Below, piece after piece: positions 21,748-31,197 of a stretch of DNA of 32,505 nucleotides; the stretch's first letter is position 1, and every line of letters starts with the position of its first letter. Source of the DNA: a virus; the IMG/VR virus record IMGVR_UViG_3300020401_000012, positions 1 through 32,505 of that record, one strand, 5' to 3'. The notes below the pieces were generated by a model. The model saw only the letters and a program-made list of their open reading frames with translations, made no database searches and was not told the origin of the DNA. The position numbers and the translations under genes were made by a program.

Positions 21748-23381
21748 TACTCACCTCCCTCAAGAGGTGGCACCTCTATATCTTTGTTGTTCGTTTGGCT
21801 GCTGCTGCCTCTTTTGCTAGCGTCCTGCTGGACTTCTCCACCAATTTCCAGCCTGCTTTCTGTAAACTTTTTGCTAAGCTGTTCATTAGTTCCTTTTGTG
21901 GAGATTTGCTGTCCAATGTCATAAGTTCCACTTGCTTTGAGTTTTTTAATTCCATCTATCGTAAATACCAAGTCAAAGTTTTCTAAATTAAATATTCCAT
22001 ACTGATTACCAGCCCTTGCAATATACAATGCCTTATCAAGGTTGTCAACACGAATAGAGGCATCTAACTCAAACTGCTGAGTATCTGGGTTTTTCCAGGC
22101 CCCAGCATATACTTGACCCTCTGAACCTTCTAGGGCTTTATCTAACGCTTTGACATTTATTGCTAATTCTGCAAGGTCATTCATATCAAACTCTTTAGCG
22201 TCAAACTTTAGTTCTGTTTGTTTTAGAGGCGCAAGCATATAACCTTTTTTAAATCCTAGGTCCTCTGGAGTTTTGCCATCAAGTGTAATACTAAAGCCAT
22301 CATCATCTTTCATTTTAGTAATGGCAGAGAATAAATTATCAGCTTGTTTCTTCGTTATTATATTTTCTATCTTTTTGGTTTCAGTAATATCCAGGATTGG
22401 TGTAATTGATTGTAAGGCTCTTTCTTCTGGCTTAACTAAATCCATACCTTTCTCAACTACCCTTTTTACACCAGTACCAGCAGCCTCAAGTGTTCTTCCT
22501 AATATTGGGCCAGCTACTGCACCAGTTGCACCCATTGTAGCTGTTTGTCCAAGATTGTATTCTTCTTGTTTGTCAGCCCTCATTCTTGCAGTCTGGGCGC
22601 CATAATCAAAACCCATCATATAAGTCATACCTTCTACGCCTAGAGCAATCTCAGCAGCGTCTGGTTTTCTTTTTACTAAGTTTTTAAGGTACTCTCTAAA
22701 TGCAACTTTCGTCATCTGTTTACCGCCTTGGCGTCCAATCAAACCTACACCAAGCGTAGCCAGGCCTACAAGATTGCTGTAATCCATAGCAGTATAATAA
22801 AGACCATTGATAAAGTTATCTAAAAGAATACCTTTTCTATCTGAGGTTTCCAAAAGATAATACATTGCAGCTGCTACTGGTGCTGGCGCACCATCTAATT
22901 TGTTTGTATCAATTAACATATTAGTAAAGTTGTTTTCAAAGCTGGACATATAATCTATACCCCACTCTGCAAAGTCTTTATCAGTAGTTAATTTTTCTTC
23001 ATTCTCATCATCTCTTGTATATAAAATATTTCTATTTTGATTAGCCATATATTTGTGTAAAATCTTAGACGCCCTTATCCAGGCCTTATCATTTACAACA
23101 TCTTCCTGGCGCCCCTCTTTTTTTTGTTTAATAAAATTATCGTCTAAGAATTGACCAGGCATGCCATAGACTTCTATTTGCTTTTGTTTATATTCCAAAG
23201 CCTCTGGTGTACCATCTTCTATTTCTGGTGGCAGCCCAATCTTTAGAGGCAACTCACCTTGATAGTAAGCCACTTCATTAGTGTAAGGGTCCCTATATAC
23301 AGAGTATTCCTCCTCACTTGTCATCACAAGGAGTTCTCTATACGCCTTACTAAAATCATCATTTACAAAATCATCACTCAT
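21747..23381 (-). CDS. Internal virion protein, middle ejection protein
   Basis: The 544-residue protein begins MSDDFVNDDFSKAYRELLVM with an acidic N-terminus. A central region has two hydrophobic Gly-rich segments, LVGLATLGVGLIGRQGG and TATMGATGAVAGPILG, that could enter the membrane during ejection, then an alpha/beta C-terminal domain (about 330-510) and a polar tail. Its position between two long helical proteins and TAATG coupling on both sides suggest that it forms part of the T7-like ejectosome. No direct family match is claimed. Confidence 0.6.
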   Translation of the reverse strand: MSDDFVNDDFSKAYRELLVMTSEEEYSVYRDPYTNEVAYYQGELPLKIGLPPEIEDGTPEALEYKQKQIEVYGMPGQFLDDNFIKQKKEGRQEDVVNDKAWIRASKILHKYMANQNRNILYTRDDENEEKLTTDKDFAEWGIDYMSSFENNFTNMLIDTNKLDGAPAPVAAAMYYLLETSDRKGILLDNFINGLYYTAMDYSNLVGLATLGVGLIGRQGGKQMTKVAFREYLKNLVKRKPDAAEIALGVEGMTYMMGFDYGAQTARMRADKQEEYNLGQTATMGATGAVAGPILGRTLEAAGTGVKRVVEKGMDLVKPEERALQSITPILDITETKKIENIITKKQADNLFSAITKMKDDDGFSITLDGKTPEDLGFKKGYMLAPLKQTELKFDAKEFDMNDLAELAINVKALDKALEGSEGQVYAGAWKNPDTQQFELDASIRVDNLDKALYIARAGNQYGIFNLENFDLVFTIDGIKKLKASGTYDIGQQISTKGTNEQLSKKFTESRLEIGGEVQQDASKRGSSSQTNNKDIEVPPLEGGE

Positions 23382-25369
23382 TAATTATCGTCCAGTTTAT
23401 AAAATGGTATTTGTTGACTATCAAAATTAGGGTCTGCAACCAACTCATCTAATATTTCTTTATCTCTTTGTAGGCGTTCAGCTATTTCTGTTTGTCCGTC
23501 TGATACAGCTTTTCTAATTAACCTATTAAGCATACTTCTTGTATGAGTTTTGTAATGAGTAAGGAAAGCTGTCTGTCCCCCTAATGTATATGGATTACCC
23601 TGGTTATTGAGTTTACCTTGAAATGCTGAATGTAATACTTGTCCAGGAATTGGATTTTGATTTGCTGTGTTCCTAACAACTTCTGGCATATTGTTTTCAA
23701 CCCAAGCTAAGGGGTCAAAATCATTTCCAGCAGCTTTTTTGTCCAGGATATATTTACTAAGGGTTGCGGTATATATTTTATTTTTTTGCGAGGTTAGAAA
23801 CTCTTTATCAACATAAAAATTGTCAGACATATCTAACTTATTTTTTATTAGTTGTATTGCTGCCTTGTCATCATTTGACAAATTGGCTTTGTATTTTTCA
23901 GCTAAATCAAGATAGGTTTTTAAAGTTAATTGATTTTTATTAAATGCTATTTGAACATCAGCAACAGACATAGCTGGATTTATATTAGCCAAGTCTGTTT
24001 GAAACCTTGTTAGAACATCAGTATTGTCAAACAATGCCATTGAGTTGTAACCAGTTACGCCATTGTCTGTACTGGTTCTTGTTACCTTGTCAAATGTAGT
24101 TTTAAATACTCCGTACTCTTCTGTAAAACCTTGTTGTTGAAAAACACTCAAGGCCTCCGTCATCATTGTCAGACCATTACTTTTATCTTGCTCTATCTCT
24201 AAATCAGTATTGCCTTTAGGAAACATAAACTTCATTAATCCAGTATTGAAGTTATCTGTATTTTTATCTTTAGTATGACCTCTAATGTTTGACCTATGAG
24301 CAATAACTTTATTGTCATTATCTAACTGCTCAAACCAATTAGTCCTGGCCATATTTATCAATGTAAGCTGGTCCTCTCCCTCTGAAGAAAACAAAGCATT
24401 AAATACCTCTGGTGGTAATTCTTTTGCTACATTAGAATTTGGACCTTGCTGTAAGGCGCTTTCTAATCTTTTAAAGAATGTACCTCTTTGTCCTTGAGGT
24501 ATAGTAACCAACTCATCTTTAATAATATTCTTTTTTATATTCAATATTCTCTTGTCAAACTCTTCTGCCAGGGTGCTTATTTCTGGTGCGGAATAACCAA
24601 GAGATTTTGCTTTGAAAAGAATTAGCTTTTTCTTTTCTCTTATCATTGTTGATAGTTGTTCTGTTGGAGGTTGTAAATCCACCTCTGCACCAGTCATACC
24701 TGGCGGTAAATCGCTAGGTAATACTGGGGTCATATTTTTTATAATGGTAGAGAGTTCTCCTCCGTCCATTGTAATCATTTCAAATGAACTTTGGAAAGCA
24801 GCCTTTTGTTTTTTCTTTTCTACTTTGAGATATTCACTCATCTCCCCTTGCATTTTTGTATAAGCATATATGCCAACATCTGCTCTAAACTTTCCTGCAA
24901 GGGCTGGGCTTTGCTCATCAAAAACACTAGCATACCCATTGATGATAGTATCAAAGTGTTCTGTTAATCCGCTGGGGTCTAGTTCTTTTTTCTCATAGTC
25001 TATGATATGGTCTAATATTTTCTTTTTAGCTGAGAACTCTAAATCATCATACAAAGATGTTAGCCCAGCATTTTTAGCTGCTCTACCAAAAACAGTAAAG
25101 TTATCACCTGGGAATTGAAGTTCGTCTAGCGTATCATTCTTTATAGCATCATCAATTTGTTGCTGTGTAGGCATGTTGGCAGCACCATACTCAGCACCTT
25201 CTATCTTGGCCATACCTTCAGCCTGGCCCATAAAGAATGTACTCATCTGGTCTAGCTTATTAGACAATGCAGTATAGCCAGCGCTAGCCTCTCTTTGTCC
25301 AGCAAAGTCAATATTTTTGGGTACTGCTAAAACACCCGTACTTTCATATCTTTCTCTAGCTTTGGCCAT
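23381..25369 (-). CDS. Internal virion protein, gp15-like position
   Basis: The 662-residue protein starts MAKARERYESTGVLAVPKNI and is helical and charged throughout (for example GYTALSNKLDQMSTFFMGQA at about 33-52). Size and position next to the gp14-like gene correspond to the T7 gp15 ejection protein that forms a channel across the periplasm. No transmembrane span or enzyme motif is visible. Two near-identical copies of ATGTTACAAA lie just upstream of the start (minus strand), together with a weak ribosome site AAAGG. Confidence 0.65.
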   Translation of the reverse strand: MAKARERYESTGVLAVPKNIDFAGQREASAGYTALSNKLDQMSTFFMGQAEGMAKIEGAEYGAANMPTQQQIDDAIKNDTLDELQFPGDNFTVFGRAAKNAGLTSLYDDLEFSAKKKILDHIIDYEKKELDPSGLTEHFDTIINGYASVFDEQSPALAGKFRADVGIYAYTKMQGEMSEYLKVEKKKQKAAFQSSFEMITMDGGELSTIIKNMTPVLPSDLPPGMTGAEVDLQPPTEQLSTMIREKKKLILFKAKSLGYSAPEISTLAEEFDKRILNIKKNIIKDELVTIPQGQRGTFFKRLESALQQGPNSNVAKELPPEVFNALFSSEGEDQLTLINMARTNWFEQLDNDNKVIAHRSNIRGHTKDKNTDNFNTGLMKFMFPKGNTDLEIEQDKSNGLTMMTEALSVFQQQGFTEEYGVFKTTFDKVTRTSTDNGVTGYNSMALFDNTDVLTRFQTDLANINPAMSVADVQIAFNKNQLTLKTYLDLAEKYKANLSNDDKAAIQLIKNKLDMSDNFYVDKEFLTSQKNKIYTATLSKYILDKKAAGNDFDPLAWVENNMPEVVRNTANQNPIPGQVLHSAFQGKLNNQGNPYTLGGQTAFLTHYKTHTRSMLNRLIRKAVSDGQTEIAERLQRDKEILDELVADPNFDSQQIPFYKLDDN

Positions 25370-25407
25370 TGTTTACCTTTGTAACATTTTGTAACATTCT
25401 GTTCTCA

Positions 25408-25998
25408 TCAAGCATATACTGGTACTGCTGCGGTGGTGTTATAATTCATTAGATTGGTTTTTGTTATTGTTGAGGTAGTATTTGTTGCAGCATTAGCATT
25501 TGGTAAGAATACATTTTTGCCACCAGTAAATCCTCCAGTACCATAAATAAATCCTGCTTGCGCTACACTCATACCTACATTAATAACAGCCATTCGTTGA
25601 GCGTTCTTAACCGCTACTTTACCAGCATAGTTGTATTGGTCTGCCTGGTAGTTGGCCATCTTGATTGCCATAGTTTGGTTGTCTCTGGAGATTGTAAAAT
25701 CATTTACACCTTGTCTAAGTGAGTAAGTGTTAATGATATCTGGTGAACCTCCACTAGAGAATGGGTCTATGTTTCCAGAGGCAGCCCTTGCAGTATTAGA
25801 CGCCAGGACATAGTTTAACTTTTTAAGTTTATCTACACCCTCTTTCTTATATTGAAGGGCAGTAACTTTACCTTGTATTCTTGTAGCGTTAGCTTGCATA
25901 TCATACATTTTCTTTTTTTCTTTAGCTGCTTTGATTTGTGCATAACCGCTTACTACGCTTGAGGCTACTGCCAATACTGCTAATTCAACACCACTCAT
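25408..25998 (-). CDS. Internal virion protein, gp14-like
   Basis: The 196-residue protein begins MSGVELAVLAVASSVVSGYA, a hydrophobic N-terminal segment, followed by a long helix QIKAAKEKKKMYDMQANATR and later GYTGK-type Gly-rich and Asn-rich ends. This layout (short membrane-entering N-terminus, helical centre, AARAASGNIDPFSSGGSP) is typical for T7 gp14-like internal virion proteins, thought to form the outer-membrane channel at DNA ejection. It directly follows tail tubular protein B, as in T7-like genomes. Confidence 0.8.
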   Translation of the reverse strand: MSGVELAVLAVASSVVSGYAQIKAAKEKKKMYDMQANATRIQGKVTALQYKKEGVDKLKKLNYVLASNTARAASGNIDPFSSGGSPDIINTYSLRQGVNDFTISRDNQTMAIKMANYQADQYNYAGKVAVKNAQRMAVINVGMSVAQAGFIYGTGGFTGGKNVFLPNANAATNTTSTITKTNLMNYNTTAAVPVYA

Positions 25999-26014
25999 AA
26001 TATTAGTCCTTCCG

Positions 26015-28078
26015 TCATTGTCCCAAACTAACCTTATATGCCAAACTCAAAAGAGTTAAAAAGACTGGTTCATTTTGGGAGATTGTTATTACACCATCTC
26101 TGTCATAGCCTAAGAACCCATGAGTTCTTTTCTTGCCAGTAAAGGTTTGCACTCCGCCAGCGCCAGACAATGGACCACTAGCTAAATCAATAGTTCTATT
26201 GTTAATTACTAAGTTTTGTGATTTGTAAAGATTAGGAGTAATCTCTAATATTCTTTTCTTTTGACTGGCAATAGTACCGCTAGATAACCTGGTCTCTACT
26301 GGATTTGTTTTTACTTCTACATCATAATTTAAACCAGCCTCTAAATATAACTGAGGTTGTCCACCAGCTGTAACATTGCCTCCAGAAACAGTATGGTCTG
26401 GGTCAACAATATCATCTCTTATAACCTTAACTGATTTACCTTCTATGTGAGAATAACCAGAATAAGTTGAGCCAGAGAAACCAGTTAGGACTTGTGTAGC
26501 GCTATCAGTAGTGAAGTCATCATCAAACACCTCAATATAATATTTATCTACTCCGCCTATGTTTCTTTTTACAATGCAATAAATTGTATCAACATCAACA
26601 GCTACATCTTTAAAAACGCCATCTGTTACCAGGTGAGAAGGCGCCACAATGTTTTGGCCCTTGTTCAACATAAAAGCTGCAAGCTGTCCAGTAAATGGCA
26701 AGCTAGCTGCTCTATAACCAGAACTATCCTCACCATTTAAAATAAGCAGTAAGTCTCCCTCTGTTGTATCCGTAGCTGCTCTCAATGCAGTTTTGATAGG
26801 GTCCACTATTAAATGAGAAGATAAAAGGGATATGTTATTGGCAACATAAGATAGTTCAACATCAGAGAACAATAATTCTCTTACTGCCTTACCTTGCCTT
26901 TGAATAAATAATGTACCACCTTCAGCTGCCTGGGGCCTTACATAAGCCTTAGCACCTCTTTTTGTACTAGACTTTGCAACAACATTAGAAGGAGTGATTG
27001 GGTCTAAATCTCCCTGGGGAATAAAGAACTCTGCACCAGTCGTAAAAACTTGTAAGTCTCTACCAGACCTCATGCCAGTAATTGTGTTAACACTATCTGT
27101 TGCCAGGGTAATTTTTATAGCATCATCATCAAGTCCTTCAGCTGCCTTGAAGTTAAAAAATTGTCCAACCTTGGAACCAAATAAAGTTGATGGTAAGGAA
27201 CCGCTGCCTCCAAAGTATAAGCGTCCTTCATGGAAGGTAGCAGAGATAGGCCAGCCTCTGTTATTACTCCAGCTATCTTCGTAGCCACTTTCTAAAAACC
27301 AGTTTTGAGATGGTATAGCTGAGGTATCAAAGAATGGTACTTCTACAAAAGCCTCAACAACAGTAGAAGAAACAAAGTTAACTATCCTTGCTCTACCAAA
27401 ACCATCTTCTGCCTCAATAAATTGGTCAACATCATTAGCAGTAAATATACCACTACCAGCTGTTATCTCTACTGTTCCATCTACTTTGCTTGGAGTTATA
27501 GTTGTAGTTGGTTTAGTTGTTACAAGATTGAAAGCATGCTTAGGAATGGTAAGTTCTGAAGTAAGAAGAGATGTTGTCCAGTCTGTATTCGTAGCCCCTC
27601 TCTGTACTTTGAATGGTGCTATATTAGGGTGGACCATTATCAAAGTGTCAGCTGATTGAGTATAATACAATCTTGAAATATCGTAGTTAGTAACTGCATA
27701 TAGACTGCCAACTTCTAGGTCTATATAATCATTATTGCTACTATTTAAGTTTGTTAATTGTTGTCCGTTCTGGAAAAAGAACATTCTGATTTTAGCACCA
27801 GGGTTGTCTGTTTTCAGAGCAGTCATACATATCATAAAACTCTCATCAATAGAGAACTCAAAAGGTACTAAGTAATGTCCATCAGCTGCACCATGACTTG
27901 TAATGTCTGTTAGAAATCTTAATCCTGGGCGCCTGCTAAAACCTCCTTGCGGTTCAAATATTACATTCTTTGCTGATTGAACAGAGTTATAGTATTGTTG
28001 TAGGTCAATCCTACCCTGCAACAATGGGTCCAGTTCTCCAATAGTAAATGACGCTTGATACTGCTGTACTCTACTCAT
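26015..28078 (-). CDS. Tail tubular protein B (tail nozzle)
   Basis: The N-terminus MSRVQQYQASFTIGELDPLL QGR, then DLQQYYNSVQSAKNVIFEPQ and GGFSRRPGLRFLTDI, is characteristic of the podovirus tail nozzle protein (T7 gp12-like and stabilisation proteins of BPP-1-like phages). The 687-residue length is usual. A beta-rich body follows, with the segment GWPISATFHEGRLYFGGSGS that is conserved in the family. It overlaps tail tubular protein A by 4 bases (ATGA). It forms the distal tube on which fibres are mounted. Confidence 0.9.
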   Translation of the reverse strand: MSRVQQYQASFTIGELDPLLQGRIDLQQYYNSVQSAKNVIFEPQGGFSRRPGLRFLTDITSHGAADGHYLVPFEFSIDESFMICMTALKTDNPGAKIRMFFFQNGQQLTNLNSSNNDYIDLEVGSLYAVTNYDISRLYYTQSADTLIMVHPNIAPFKVQRGATNTDWTTSLLTSELTIPKHAFNLVTTKPTTTITPSKVDGTVEITAGSGIFTANDVDQFIEAEDGFGRARIVNFVSSTVVEAFVEVPFFDTSAIPSQNWFLESGYEDSWSNNRGWPISATFHEGRLYFGGSGSLPSTLFGSKVGQFFNFKAAEGLDDDAIKITLATDSVNTITGMRSGRDLQVFTTGAEFFIPQGDLDPITPSNVVAKSSTKRGAKAYVRPQAAEGGTLFIQRQGKAVRELLFSDVELSYVANNISLLSSHLIVDPIKTALRAATDTTEGDLLLILNGEDSSGYRAASLPFTGQLAAFMLNKGQNIVAPSHLVTDGVFKDVAVDVDTIYCIVKRNIGGVDKYYIEVFDDDFTTDSATQVLTGFSGSTYSGYSHIEGKSVKVIRDDIVDPDHTVSGGNVTAGGQPQLYLEAGLNYDVEVKTNPVETRLSSGTIASQKKRILEITPNLYKSQNLVINNRTIDLASGPLSGAGGVQTFTGKKRTHGFLGYDRDGVITISQNEPVFLTLLSLAYKVSLGQ

Positions 28079-28704
28079 CTTATATCAGTAAGCAAATAGT
28101 CCCCTACAACAGATGGAGTTTGTCCTCCACTATCTATTGACGCTGCTTGTCTAAAGTATCCGCCTCTAAAATTTTCAGCAGCTGTTCCTAATGCTATACC
28201 CCTCCAATATTCCGCTTTGGCTGTTTGGTCTGTTATTATTTCTGCTAAATGCCAAGCCATTTGATATCCAAGTAATTGAATAAAATAACTAGGCATGTTT
28301 CCTTCACTTACTACTCTTTGATAATCAATATGAATTTCTGTTGCCTCTGTCATCAAGACAGCATATGTACCAGCTGCTTGACCTATCTCCCAGTTTTTAA
28401 ATAGCTGTCCACCTGGAGACTTAGTAGTTCGTACTGCCTCTGGCACTCCATTTAAAATATCGTTTGGTAATAGATACTGGTATGTCCATTCACTATTTGG
28501 ACTAACTGTATCTCTTGCTAATTCTTTTTTTGCTATTGTAAAGGACCAACGATACATACCTAATGTAGTTCGTTTTGTATCCTCATATATTGTAGAACAT
28601 GCCTGGGCTGCTGGCGTTCCGTCTGAAAAGCTAGTAATAGGTTCTGCACCTAATAGTAATAATGCTTTGTTACAAACAGTAACATTAGTATCTCCCTGGG
28701 CCAT
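28075..28704 (-). CDS. Tail tubular protein A (adaptor/gatekeeper)
   Basis: The 209-residue protein starts MAQGDTNVTVCNKALLLLGA and has the family pattern NKALLLLGAEPI, CSTIYEDTKRTTLGMYRWSF, YLLPNDIL and a C-terminal helical region MAWHLAEIITDQTAKAEYWR. It matches T7 gp11-like adaptor proteins that bind the portal and connect to the nozzle. Start follows a GAGAGGAG site. It is separated from the upstream head gene by a strong stem-loop, the only clear break within the morphogenesis genes. Confidence 0.9.
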   Translation of the reverse strand: MAQGDTNVTVCNKALLLLGAEPITSFSDGTPAAQACSTIYEDTKRTTLGMYRWSFTIAKKELARDTVSPNSEWTYQYLLPNDILNGVPEAVRTTKSPGGQLFKNWEIGQAAGTYAVLMTEATEIHIDYQRVVSEGNMPSYFIQLLGYQMAWHLAEIITDQTAKAEYWRGIALGTAAENFRGGYFRQAASIDSGGQTPSVVGDYLLTDIR

Positions 28705-28724
28705 GTTTCTCCTCTCATAATGAG

Positions 28725-28744
28725 GAGGGGGCTGTTGCCCCCTC
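28725..28744 (-). other. Strong stem-loop between head and tail genes
   Basis: GAGGGGGC and GCCCCCTC form a perfect 8-base-pair GC-rich stem with a 4-base loop, just after the stop of the capsid-adjacent gene and before tail tubular protein A. The following RNA lacks a T run, so it is more likely a partial terminator or a message-stabilising end that keeps capsid mRNA more abundant than tail mRNA. Confidence 0.55.
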
Positions 28745-28752
28745 TTCTGTTA

Positions 28753-29028
28753 TTAGTCAGCGTCAGCGACAGTAATTGCTGTACCATCTGAAACATCAAC
28801 TACTGTTCCAGTATTACTTAGCACAACCACCATATTCATAGTTGGTGTATTACTATCGTAAACAAAGATGATATCCCCTACTGTAACTTCTTTAGCTACT
28901 TCATTAAAATAGCCTTCAGAATTTACAGCTGCGATAGCGTCTGCACTCTTGTATGAAAACATCTGAGGTGCAGAGCCTTTTTTAGATTGGCCGCCAATAG
29001 GGTTCCAACCAGTTCTTGCAAAAGCCAT
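28753..29028 (-). CDS. Small protein following the capsid gene, possible head decoration protein
   Basis: ATG at 29028 has AAGGAGGT 7 bases upstream; the longer frame from 29055 overlaps the capsid end and is rejected. The 91-residue product MAFARTGWNPIGGQSKKGSA then PQMFSYKSADAIAAVNSEGY, FNEVAKEVTVGDIIFVYD is beta-rich. Proteins with the pattern G-(Q/N)-S-x-x-G-x-APQ-x-(F/W)-x-Y and A-x-V-x-x-x-GYF follow the capsid gene in many marine podoviruses. A head decoration or stabilising role is likely from position and size, but unproved. Confidence 0.65.
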   Translation of the reverse strand: MAFARTGWNPIGGQSKKGSAPQMFSYKSADAIAAVNSEGYFNEVAKEVTVGDIIFVYDSNTPTMNMVVVLSNTGTVVDVSDGTAITVADAD

Positions 29029-29039
29029 ACTATACCTCC

Positions 29040-29900
29040 TTAGCTTTCCCTGCAAACAACATCAACAATTCCATCAGCGTCAATCGCAACACTACCCATA
29101 GATAGTTTTGCTGTAACTAGGAATGAAGTTTTCTCTGCAATGTAGTTAATTTCCGTTGAGGCTGGCATACCAACCGCAACACCCATAGATGATTGATGAA
29201 ATGCAAAACAAGTTCTGTCATTACTTCCATCTTTAGACAAACCGCCTTCATCTCTATCTCCAAGGATATGGAAGGTAAAGCCCATCATTTGGCCTACCTG
29301 GCCACTTACTAAGGCTTGGATTGTCTGGAAGTCAGAACTAATTGCTCTCTCATCTCCCAATAACGCTGCAAGGTTATTTGCATGAATTATCATATGCCTT
29401 CCTTCAGCAGGGACATTTTTAGCGTCCAATGCTTTTTTGGCTGCAATGATTTTTCCTACATTGAAATCACTTGCGGTAGCGTTACCGCTAGTTACGACTG
29501 TGTTTGCCACAGTTGAACCAGCACTAGCTGCTGCTAGAGCGTCTAACAGAATTTGGTCTTGACGCCTTCCAATAGCTGAACCAACAACTTGGGCCAACTC
29601 TCTTCGTTCATCAAAGTTAATCTTCTGTTGTAAAAAGATATCGCTATACTCAGCCGCATAAAAATCCGTAAGCGAACATGCTACGGAACTGAATGAGGTG
29701 TTAAGTGGTACGACATCAGTAGCTGGCGTTCTCACGCTTGCCTGCCCTTTTCCTACCTTAGGAAAATTGACAGTAGAACCCACTACTCCAGTTCTTATTC
29801 TTGCTGCCCCAGTCAAGACTGCACTTCCTTGATATGCCTGGTGAACCTCAGCATCAAAGAGTTGCACGAAAGCAGGGGACAGATTTGCTTGTGTTGTCAT
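29040..29900 (-). CDS. Major capsid protein
   Basis: The 286-residue protein begins MTTQANLSPAFVQLFDAEVH and has FDAEVHQAYQGSAVLTGAAR, GSTVNFPKVGKGQASVRTPA, TDVVPLNTSF and DQILLDALAAASAG, a pattern of BPP-1-type HK97-fold capsid proteins (Phage_capsid_2 group). No N-terminal delta domain is seen; a separate scaffold gene lies upstream. It has a good AGGAGG ribosome site 7 bases before the ATG, fitting high expression. Confidence 0.92.
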   Translation of the reverse strand: MTTQANLSPAFVQLFDAEVHQAYQGSAVLTGAARIRTGVVGSTVNFPKVGKGQASVRTPATDVVPLNTSFSSVACSLTDFYAAEYSDIFLQQKINFDERRELAQVVGSAIGRRQDQILLDALAAASAGSTVANTVVTSGNATASDFNVGKIIAAKKALDAKNVPAEGRHMIIHANNLAALLGDERAISSDFQTIQALVSGQVGQMMGFTFHILGDRDEGGLSKDGSNDRTCFAFHQSSMGVAVGMPASTEINYIAEKTSFLVTAKLSMGSVAIDADGIVDVVCRES

Positions 29901-30075
29901 ATTTGCCTCCTAGCAAAAGTTGTTAACTTAACAGCGCAACAGTTGTCCAGAAGGTCTGGGCTGAAACTACTCAAATAGGCCTTGAGCCAGCCGCAAGTTT
30001 CCTTGCTACCAGAAAGGCTGTGTTCCAGTTATCTTTCAATTACAAGATATACACTACAAGATGGACCTTGTAAAG
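29901..30075 (-). other. 175-base untranslated leader of the capsid gene
   Basis: The gap between the scaffold and capsid genes holds no supported gene. On the minus strand it can form GCAAG-GAAA-CTTGC (29993-30006), a small stem with a GNRA loop, a 5-base stem ACAAG/CTTGT around 30055-30070, and a GTTAACTTAAC quasi-palindrome near 29922. It ends in the capsid ribosome site. I see no convincing promoter; it may be a structured leader that raises capsid translation. Confidence 0.45.
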
Positions 30076-30906
30076 TTATTTATACCTTTCGTAAAACCTT
30101 TTCTCAACAGACTTAGTATATGCAGGGTCTGTCCCATATCTTGGGTCCTTCATCATCTTACTTGTTTCTGCTTTGAAATCATCTTCACTCTCTGGAAGTT
30201 CTGGAGTTTCAGTTCTTGTAGGAATGGTAATACTATCTCCAGCCAGGTTCCTCATCTTGATAAGAAGTTTTTGTCCAATAGCTGTACCGCCCCATATATC
30301 TATCTCATCTCTCTCCTCTTCAGAGATAATACCTTTGCGCAGTAAGCTATCAGACCAGCCTATATTACCTTTGATAATTTCATCAGCGTTTGTTCCTAGA
30401 AGTGCTTTTTGTTGTTTAACATCTAGGTCAATACTTTCTTGTTGTCCTTGAGCCTGGCTCAAAAACTGATTTGTTATTTCATCATATGCTGATTGTGTAA
30501 GACCATTCTTCTTGGCCCAGTCATCAAAGAATGATACAAGAGGGTCATCATCTGGAATACCAGCTTTCTCCACTATACTTTTATCATACTTCTCTGGGGT
30601 CTTATGGTCTCCCTTATGAAACTTCTTTTCAAGTTCATTATAGCTAGCAGCCATCTTTTCCAGGTCTGGACCATCATCTTCCCAAAACTTATCTGGAAAC
30701 CAATCTGGCCTATCGTAAGGACCTTCATCATCATTATCCTCAGTAGGCGTCTGCTCTAGGTGCGGTGCTGGTTCATTTGTTTCTTGTGAAACATCTTCTT
30801 CCGTTCTGGGTTGTGTCTCCATCAATCCTTTTGGCTCTGGTTGTTGCTGCTCTTCAGTCTTTTCAACTTCTGTATCAGCAGCCAGCGCCTCATTAGCTTG
30901 GCTCAT
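30076..30906 (-). CDS. Capsid scaffolding protein
   Basis: The 276-residue protein starts MSQANEALAADTEVEKTEEQ. Residues 1-75 are acidic, disordered and Gln/Glu/Pro-rich. The centre has DRPDWFPDKFWEDDGPDLEK, MAASYNELEKKFHKGDHKTP, a pattern common in podovirus scaffolds, followed by helical segments and a basic C-terminus (DPAYTKSVEKRFYERYK) that would bind the capsid shell. Placement between portal and capsid genes supports the call. It overlaps the upstream gene by 14 bases. Confidence 0.85.
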   Translation of the reverse strand: MSQANEALAADTEVEKTEEQQQPEPKGLMETQPRTEEDVSQETNEPAPHLEQTPTEDNDDEGPYDRPDWFPDKFWEDDGPDLEKMAASYNELEKKFHKGDHKTPEKYDKSIVEKAGIPDDDPLVSFFDDWAKKNGLTQSAYDEITNQFLSQAQGQQESIDLDVKQQKALLGTNADEIIKGNIGWSDSLLRKGIISEEERDEIDIWGGTAIGQKLLIKMRNLAGDSITIPTRTETPELPESEDDFKAETSKMMKDPRYGTDPAYTKSVEKRFYERYK

Positions 30907-31195
30907 TTGCTCTCCTTATTCGTTGTTGTATCTCTCTCACAATAGAGTTCTGGCCTTCTCTAGCATAGCCATAGCTGCTATCAGCACCAGGAACCCAGCA
31001 AGGTTGGTCAAGAGTTATTTGTTTTAAGTGTTCCAATACTTCCTTGCCTTCTTGAGTTTGAAAACACTTTCTATAAACAATATCCAGCCTACGCTGAATA
31101 TCATCATCACTTATCCTAAACTGGGCTACATTACTATCTAATCCGTCCCAGCCTGGAGAATTGATATCTCTAATCTTTTCTGCATTGTTTGCCAT
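30893..31195 (-). CDS. Bbp19-like small phage protein
   Basis: The 100-residue product contains ISDDDIQRRLDIVYRKCFQT, QEGKEVLEHLKQITLDQPCW, VPGADSSYGYAREGQNSIVR, EIQQRIRRA. The order (acidic start, F-x-T-x-x-G-x-x-VL-x-x-L, then EGQ-x-S-(I/L)-V-R-x-I) is that of a small family between portal and scaffold genes in many podoviruses, named after Bordetella phage Bbp19. Role unknown; possibly head assembly. Two bases separate it from the portal stop. Confidence 0.75.
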   Translation of the reverse strand: MANNAEKIRDINSPGWDGLDSNVAQFRISDDDIQRRLDIVYRKCFQTQEGKEVLEHLKQITLDQPCWVPGADSSYGYAREGQNSIVREIQQRIRRANEPS

Positions 31196-31197
31196 AA

